11,146 nt of DNA from an uncultured Bacteroidales bacterium. GTDB lineage: Bacteria > Bacteroidota > Bacteroidia > Bacteroidales > UBA932. Positions within the stretch are counted from its first letter, which is position 1. The number at the start of each line of letters is the position of its first letter. The stretch lies in the NCBI GenBank assembly GCA_937901105.1, contig CALCHD010000014.1:1-11146 (forward strand), in the 5' to 3' direction. Made by a program: the position numbers and the translations under genes. The notes under the pieces were generated by a model, which made no database searches, had not been told where the DNA came from, and worked only from the letters and a program-made list of their open reading frames with translations. This document shows positions 7,132 to 11,146 of this stretch, piece after piece.

Positions 7132-7761
7132 ATGTCTGGATTAATTGGAAAAAAAATCGGAATGACTTCCGTTTTCGATGCAGAGGGTAGAAATATCCCT
7201 TGCACCGTTATTGAGGCTGGTCCGTGTGTTGTTACGCAGATTCGTACAGAAGAAACAGATGGTTATTGCGCTGTACAGCTTGCCTATGACGAGAAAAAGG
7301 AAAAACACACCAGCGCCCCACTTATGGGTCACTTTAAAAAGGCAAATACCACTCCTAAACGCAAACTTGTTGAGTTCGCTAACGATTTCAACAAAGAGTT
7401 GCAGCTAGGTGACACTATTACCGTGGCTGACATCTTCGCAGAGGGTGAGGAGTCATGGGTAGACGTAACTGGTATCTCTAAAGGTAAAGGCTTCCAGGGT
7501 GTTGTTAAACGTCACGGCTTTGCCGGTGTAGGCGGACAGACCCACGGTCAGCACAACAGACTTCGTGCTCCAGGTTCACTAGGTGCATCTTCATGGCCTT
7601 CAAGAGTATTCAAAGGTATGAGAATGGCTGGTCGCACAGGTGGTGACAGAGTTAAAATCCTTAACCTTAAAGTTATCAAAGTTATCCCTGAGAACAACCT
7701 TATCCTTGTTAAAGGTTCAATCCCAGGTGCTAAAGGTTCTTATGTAATTGTGGAGGAGTAA
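7132..7761 (+). CDS. rplC: 50S ribosomal protein L3
   Basis: The product is 209 residues, the normal length for L3. It is a primary assembly protein whose long extension reaches towards the peptidyl transferase centre. Recognisable segments are M-S-G-L-I-G-K-K-I-G-M-T at the start, G-K-G-F-Q-G-V (118-124), H-N-R-L-R-A-P-G-S-L-G (141-151) and F-K-G-M-R-M-A-G-R-T-G (160-170). The E. coli stretch G-Q-N-Q that carries the PrmB-methylated glutamine is G-A-S-S here (151-154), so that modification cannot occur at this site. L3 is the first gene of the unit, because rpsJ, which normally precedes it, is absent and the gene upstream points the other way. The ATG at 7132 has an A-rich context and no Shine-Dalgarno sequence. 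Its stop overlaps the next ATG by one base. Confidence 0.98.
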   Translation: MSGLIGKKIGMTSVFDAEGRNIPCTVIEAGPCVVTQIRTEETDGYCAVQLAYDEKKEKHTSAPLMGHFKKANTTPKRKLVEFANDFNKELQLGDTITVADIFAEGEESWVDVTGISKGKGFQGVVKRHGFAGVGGQTHGQHNRLRAPGSLGASSWPSRVFKGMRMAGRTGGDRVKILNLKVIKVIPENNLILVKGSIPGAKGSYVIVEE

Positions 7762-8396
7762 TGTCTATGGAATTAGCAGTATTGAAAATTGACGGAACAG
7801 AGTCAGGAAAGAAAGTGACTTTGAACGAGCAGGTATTTGGCTTGGAGCCAAATGACCACGCAATTTACCTAGACGTTAAGCAATACCTTGCAAATCAGCG
7901 TCAGGGTACTCACAAGAGTAAAGAGAGATGGGAGGTTGCCTACAGTACCAAGAAGATCGTAAGACAGAAAGGTTCTGGTGGTGCACGTCACGGAAGCATC
8001 AAATCCAACATCTTCGTAGGTGGTGGCAGGGTTTTCGGTCCACAGCCAAGAAGCTATGGTTTTAAACTAAATAAAAAGCTTAAACAGCTTGCACGTTTCT
8101 CTGCATTGTCTTACAAAGCTAAAGAGAACGTAATTACAGTAGTAGAGCCATTTGCTATGGAGGCACCTAAGACTAAAGAGTTCATCAGCATCTTGAATAA
8201 CATCAAGGCTAACAGCAGAAGAGTTCTTTTTGTGCTTCCTGAGAATTCAAATAATATTTACTTGTCGTCACGTAACTTGGAGAACGTTAAAGTTACCAAC
8301 GTTAACGAGCTTTGCACTTATGACATCATGAATGCATACAGCGTTGTTTTCGTAGATGGTACACAGGACGCTCTTTACACTGAGTATGGACGCTAA
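7761..8396 (+). CDS. rplD: 50S ribosomal protein L4
   Basis: The product is 211 residues as annotated. L4 binds 23S rRNA and lines the peptide exit tunnel. The signature is the long basic loop at about 50-100, including Q-K-G-S-G-G-A-R-H-G (69-78) and G-G-G-R-V-F-G-P-Q-P-R (87-97). The start is not certain: the ATG at 7761 overlaps the rplC stop as TAATG, while a second ATG at 7767 begins M-E-L-A-V, closer to what I recall for Bacteroidota L4. GGAGG at 7752-7756 lies 4 bases before the first and 10 before the second, so the spacing slightly favours 7767. It is a rare Shine-Dalgarno-like sequence in this window, but it is also part of the rplC coding end. In E. coli L4 represses its own operon; the leader at 7003-7131 is a place to look for that here. 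Confidence 0.97.
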   Translation: MSMELAVLKIDGTESGKKVTLNEQVFGLEPNDHAIYLDVKQYLANQRQGTHKSKERWEVAYSTKKIVRQKGSGGARHGSIKSNIFVGGGRVFGPQPRSYGFKLNKKLKQLARFSALSYKAKENVITVVEPFAMEAPKTKEFISILNNIKANSRRVLFVLPENSNNIYLSSRNLENVKVTNVNELCTYDIMNAYSVVFVDGTQDALYTEYGR

Positions 8397-8410
8397 AAAA
8401 CCGGAAAACG

Positions 8411-8701
8411 ATGGGAATTTTAATTAAGCCTTTAGTAACAGAGAAGATGACGATTCAGGGCGAGAAATTGAATCGTTACGGTTTTGTAGTTGATCGTTCA
8501 GCTAACAAGATTGAGATCAAAGCTGCGATTGAGCAATTGTATGGTGTTAACGTTAAAGATGTAAATACCGTTAACTACCACGGAAAAAAGAAGAGCCGCT
8601 ACACTAAAGCGGGTTTATTGTCAGGCCGTGCAAACCACTTCAAGAAAGCGTATGTAACTTTGGCCGGTGAAGATAAGATTGATTTCTACAGCAACATTTA
8701 A
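8411..8701 (+). CDS. rplW: 50S ribosomal protein L23
   Basis: The product is 96 residues, the usual bacterial length. L23 sits at the exit of the peptide tunnel and in bacteria is the docking site for trigger factor and the signal recognition particle. The family pattern is clear: I-L-I-K-P-L-V-T-E-K (3-12), then Y-G-F-V-V-D...A-N-K-I-E-I-K-A-A-I-E (23-41), L-Y-G-V-N-V-K-D-V (43-51) and the basic H-G-K-K-K-S-R segment. It follows rplD after 14 bases and ends 3 bases before rplB, consistent with one transcript. The start matches the family start, and no ribosome binding sequence is obvious. Confidence 0.97.
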   Translation: MGILIKPLVTEKMTIQGEKLNRYGFVVDRSANKIEIKAAIEQLYGVNVKDVNTVNYHGKKKSRYTKAGLLSGRANHFKKAYVTLAGEDKIDFYSNI

Positions 8702-8704
8702 GAG

Positions 8705-9529
8705 ATGGCAGTACGTAAATTTAAACCGGTTACTCCCGGTCAAAGAAATAAAGTAATTAGCGCATTTGACGAGATTACATGTTCAGTTCCTGAGAAATCG
8801 TTGTTGGCTCCACTAAAAAGAACTGGTGGTAGAAACAACTCAGGTAAAATGACTATGCGCTATATTGGTGGCGGTCACAAAAAAATGTACCGTATCATTG
8901 ATTTCCTAAGAAACAAAGATAACTATACCGCTACAGTTAAAACTATTGAGTATGATCCAAACCGCAGTGCAAGAATTGCATTGGTGGTTTACGCAGATGG
9001 CGAGAAACGCTACATTATTGCTCCAAAAGGCATTAAAGTAGGACAGGTTATTGCTTCAGGTGCAGGCGTTGCTCCAGAGGTAGGTAACACTCTATTCTTG
9101 TCAGAGATTCCGTTAGGAACATTTGTTCACAACATTGAGTTGGTTCCTGGTCAGGGTGCTGCTATGGCACGTTCAGCAGGATGCTACGCTCAGCTTACAG
9201 CTCGTGAGGGCAACCACGCTATTCTAAGATTGCCTTCAGGCGAGACCAGAATGGTATTGGTAGCTTGCCGTGCAACTGTAGGTGTTGTATCAAATGCAGA
9301 CCACAACTTGGAGTCACATGGTAAAGCTGGTCGTAAACGTTGGTTGGGCCGCAGACCTCGCGTTAGAGGTGTTGTAATGAACCCGGTTGATCACCCTATG
9401 GGTGGTGGTGAAGGCCGTGCTTCAGGAGGTCACCCTCGTTCAAGAAAAGGCTTGCCAGCTAAGGGTTACAAGACTAGAAACCCTAAAAAGACTACCAAGA
9501 AATTTATCATTGAAGGTAGAAAGAAATAA
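8705..9529 (+). CDS. rplB: 50S ribosomal protein L2
   Basis: The product is 274 residues, one more than E. coli L2. L2 helps join the two subunits and lies near the peptidyl transferase centre. Clear segments are G-R-N-N-S-G-K-M-T (42-50), the Y-D-P-N-R-S-A-R-I-A region, G-N-T-L-F-L-S-E-I-P, and the C-terminal M-N-P-V-D-H-P-M-G-G-G-E-G. The histidine of D-H-P (His230 here, the residue called His229 in E. coli) is retained. The next histidine of the E. coli D-H-P-H motif is Met here, which I recall as normal for Bacteroidota. The start at 8705 lies 3 bases after the rplW stop. The gene is intact and ordinary. Confidence 0.98.
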   Translation: MAVRKFKPVTPGQRNKVISAFDEITCSVPEKSLLAPLKRTGGRNNSGKMTMRYIGGGHKKMYRIIDFLRNKDNYTATVKTIEYDPNRSARIALVVYADGEKRYIIAPKGIKVGQVIASGAGVAPEVGNTLFLSEIPLGTFVHNIELVPGQGAAMARSAGCYAQLTAREGNHAILRLPSGETRMVLVACRATVGVVSNADHNLESHGKAGRKRWLGRRPRVRGVVMNPVDHPMGGGEGRASGGHPRSRKGLPAKGYKTRNPKKTTKKFIIEGRKK

Positions 9530-9552
9530 CGGATTAAACTGAATAGAGCATT

Positions 9553-9819
9553 ATGAGTCGTTCAATTAAAAAAGGTCCTTATATTGAGGCTAGCCTAGAG
9601 AAAAGAGTTCTTGCTATGAATGAGTCAGGCAAGAAAGATGTAGTGAAAACCTGGTCAAGAGCCAGCATGATTTCGCCAGACTTTGTTGGTCATACTATTG
9701 CAGTTCACAACGGAAACAAGTTTATTCCGGTATATGTAACTGAGAACATGGTAGGTCACAAGCTCGGAGAGTTTGCTCCGACAAGAACCTTCAAAGGTCA
9801 CTCTGGTAATCGTAAATAG
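9553..9819 (+). CDS. rpsS: 30S ribosomal protein S19
   Basis: The product is 88 residues, the normal length. S19 sits in the head of the small subunit, pairs with S13, and contacts the large subunit through intersubunit bridges. The family pattern is M-S-R-S-I-K-K-G-P-Y, then K-T-W-S-R-A-S-M-I-S-P-D-F-V-G-H-T-I-A-V-H-N-G, and V-G-H-K-L-G-E-F-A-P-T-R-T-F-K-G-H near the end. It lies 23 bases after rplB and 26 before rplV, in the standard order of the S10 cluster. Nothing is unusual. Confidence 0.98.
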   Translation: MSRSIKKGPYIEASLEKRVLAMNESGKKDVVKTWSRASMISPDFVGHTIAVHNGNKFIPVYVTENMVGHKLGEFAPTRTFKGHSGNRK

Positions 9820-9845
9820 TATAATGAAACACAGATTACAGTAAA

Positions 9846-10265
9846 ATGGGAGCTCGTAAAAAATTAATGGCCGAAAGGCAGAAAGAGATAAAAAAACACA
9901 CAGCTATAGCAAAGCTGAATGATGTTCCTACCTCTCCCCGTAAAATGCGCCTAGTTGCGGATATTATCAGAGGTGTTGAGGTTAATCGTGCTTTGGATAT
10001 TCTTAAGTATTCAAAGAAAGAGGCTTCAGTTCGTCTAGCTACTCTTCTACGTTCTGCAATTGCAAACTGGGAGGCTAAGAACGAGGCAGACAAAAAAGAG
10101 TTGGAGAATGGTAACGTTGTAGTATCTACTATTATGGTTGGCCAGGGTCGTTCTCTTAAGAGAATCAGAACTGCACCTCAGGGTAGAGCTGCTAGAATCA
10201 GAAAACGTTCTAACCACGTTACTATCATTTTGGATAAAAAAGCCGTTAAATCAGAGGAGAAATAA
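9846..10265 (+). CDS. rplV: 50S ribosomal protein L22
   Basis: The product is 139 residues, longer than the roughly 110 of E. coli because of a basic N-terminal extension (M-G-A-R-K-K-L-M-A-E...) and a short charged tail. I recall the M-G-A-R-K-K start from other Bacteroidota L22 proteins, which supports the ATG at 9846. L22 lines the peptide exit tunnel with its beta-hairpin; that hairpin region is about 92-127 here, containing G-R-S-L-K-R-I-R-T-A-P-Q-G-R-A and R-K-R-S-N-H-V-T-I. The core motif V-P-T-S-P-R-K-M-R-L-V-A-D (27-39) is intact. The rpsC ATG follows the stop codon after 2 bases, so the two are tightly coupled. Confidence 0.97.
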   Translation: MGARKKLMAERQKEIKKHTAIAKLNDVPTSPRKMRLVADIIRGVEVNRALDILKYSKKEASVRLATLLRSAIANWEAKNEADKKELENGNVVVSTIMVGQGRSLKRIRTAPQGRAARIRKRSNHVTIILDKKAVKSEEK

Positions 10266-10267
10266 TC

Positions 10268-11032
10268 ATGGGACAGAAAACTAATCCAATAAGCAACAGA
10301 CTTGGTGTTATCCGTGGCTGGGACTCTAACTGGTACGGTGGAAAAGATTACGCTGCAAAGATTCTTGAGGACACTAAGATCCGTGAGTATCTTAACGCAC
10401 GTTTGGCTAAAGCTAGCCTTTCAAAAATCGTTATTGAGAGAACTCTAAAACTTATCACTGTAACTATCCACACTGCAAGACCTGGTGTTATCATCGGTAA
10501 AGGCGGTCAGGAGGTTGACAAGCTAAAAGAGGAGTTGAAGAAAATCTCTAACAAAGAGGTTCAGATCAACATCTTTGAGGTTAAACGTCCAGAGGTTGAT
10601 GCAAATATCATTGCTAACAACATCGCAAGACAGGTAGAGGGTAGAGTTTCATACCGTAGAGCTATCAAAATGGCTGTCTCTACAACTATGAGAATGGGTG
10701 CTGAGGGTATCAAAGTACTTATCAGCGGTCGTCTAGGTGGTGCTGAGATGGCTCGTTCAGAGCTTTACAAAGAGGGTAGAACTCCTCTTCACACTTTCCG
10801 TGCTGACATTGACTATGCTTTGGCAGAGGCTAACACTAAAGTTGGTGTTCTAGGTATCAAAGTATGGGTTTGCAACGGTGAGGTTTACGGTAAGAGAGAT
10901 CTTACTCCTAACGCAGGCGTTAACGCAAATGCTGGTGCACAGAACAACCAGGGCAACAACAGAGGCGGTAACAGAGGCAGAAGAGACAACCGCAAAGGTG
11001 GCAAACCACGCGCTAAAAGAACTCAAGAGTAA
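10268..11032 (+). CDS. rpsC: 30S ribosomal protein S3
   Basis: The product is 254 residues. S3 lies at the mRNA entry of the small subunit and helps unwind mRNA. The N-terminal KH domain has its G-K-G-G loop at 77-80 in V-I-I-G-K-G-G-Q-E-V. The C-terminal domain has G-L-G-like and A-R-S-E-L-Y-K-E-G-R-T-P-L-H-T segments (162-176) and W-V-C-N-G-E-V-Y-G-K-R (200-210). Residues 211-254 form a low-complexity tail rich in Asn, Gly and Arg with a basic end, longer than in E. coli S3. In most S10 clusters rplP and rpmC follow immediately; here an intrinsic terminator begins about 20 bases after the stop, so rpsC is the last gene of its transcript. Confidence 0.97.
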   Translation: MGQKTNPISNRLGVIRGWDSNWYGGKDYAAKILEDTKIREYLNARLAKASLSKIVIERTLKLITVTIHTARPGVIIGKGGQEVDKLKEELKKISNKEVQINIFEVKRPEVDANIIANNIARQVEGRVSYRRAIKMAVSTTMRMGAEGIKVLISGRLGGAEMARSELYKEGRTPLHTFRADIDYALAEANTKVGVLGIKVWVCNGEVYGKRDLTPNAGVNANAGAQNNQGNNRGGNRGRRDNRKGGKPRAKRTQE

Positions 11033-11052
11033 TCTAATTACCCTATAGCAGG

Positions 11053-11083
11053 AAAGAGGAATCGGAAACGGTTCCTCTTTTTT
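11053..11083 (+). terminator. Intrinsic terminator of the ribosomal protein operon
   Basis: A 12-bp stem (11053-11064 with 11069-11080, one G-T pair) closes on the tetraloop GAAA (11065-11068), and the T-run 11078-11083 follows. It starts 20 bases after the rpsC stop. It is the strongest terminator in the window. The remaining bases to 11146 show no gene or other clear signal. Confidence 0.93.
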
Positions 11084-11146
11084 GTTGTATACGCTTGAGT
11101 GAGATTTTTGTGCACGAAAAGGGTATTCTGTGCGCAGAGTTGCCTT

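Noticed and set aside
9389..9400. Met in place of the second His of the L2 D-H-P-H motif
   Set aside because: The functionally important His of D-H-P is kept, and I recall Met at the next position as common in Bacteroidota L2, so it is not an anomaly.
11084..11146. Start of another gene after the terminator
   Set aside because: No start codon with a convincing open frame or promoter is visible in the remaining 63 bases; the window simply ends.

Overview
The window looks like a chromosomal stretch from a member of the Bacteroidota, most likely the order Bacteroidales. The evidence is a Bacteroidota-type promoter (TTTG, 19 nt, then TACATTTG) ahead of the ribosomal genes, A-rich start contexts with almost no Shine-Dalgarno sequences, and protein families typical of that group: long secreted C69 and M28 peptidases, an M48 lipoprotein, and a PurF-like protein whose sequence resembles Bacteroidales paralogues as I remember them. 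I cannot name the genus. I see no phage, IS element, CRISPR array, tRNA or rRNA.

Layout. On the + strand, positions 1-1439 hold the 3' end of a MATE-family transporter and, 21 bp later, an M48 zinc metalloprotease lipoprotein. A hairpin with T-runs on both sides (1463-1502) separates this pair from a convergent minus-strand group at 1547-6797. In its direction of transcription that group is a PurF-like amidophosphoribosyltransferase (6797-5376), a secreted M28 aminopeptidase-like protein (5288-3201) and a secreted C69 dipeptidase (3178-1547). The two peptidases are 22 bp apart and probably form an operon that releases amino acids from peptides in the periplasm or outside the cell. A 334-bp divergent intergenic region (6798-7131) carries a nested inverted repeat, promoters facing both ways and a potentially structured leader. 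From 7132 to 11032 there is a tight seven-gene ribosomal protein unit, rplC-rplD-rplW-rplB-rpsS-rplV-rpsC, closed by a textbook intrinsic terminator with a GAAA loop at 11053-11083.

Two points stand out. First, the PurF-like protein keeps its PRPP loop and all four presumed iron-sulfur cysteines, but it has lost the N-terminal catalytic cysteine and the other glutaminase signature residues, so it should not be able to use glutamine. Second, the S10-type ribosomal cluster is cut at both ends: rpsJ is missing in front of rplC and rplP is missing after rpsC, and the segment has its own promoter and terminator. The rest is mostly ordinary housekeeping and peptide-degradation content. I did not find a convincing new defence or mobile system.
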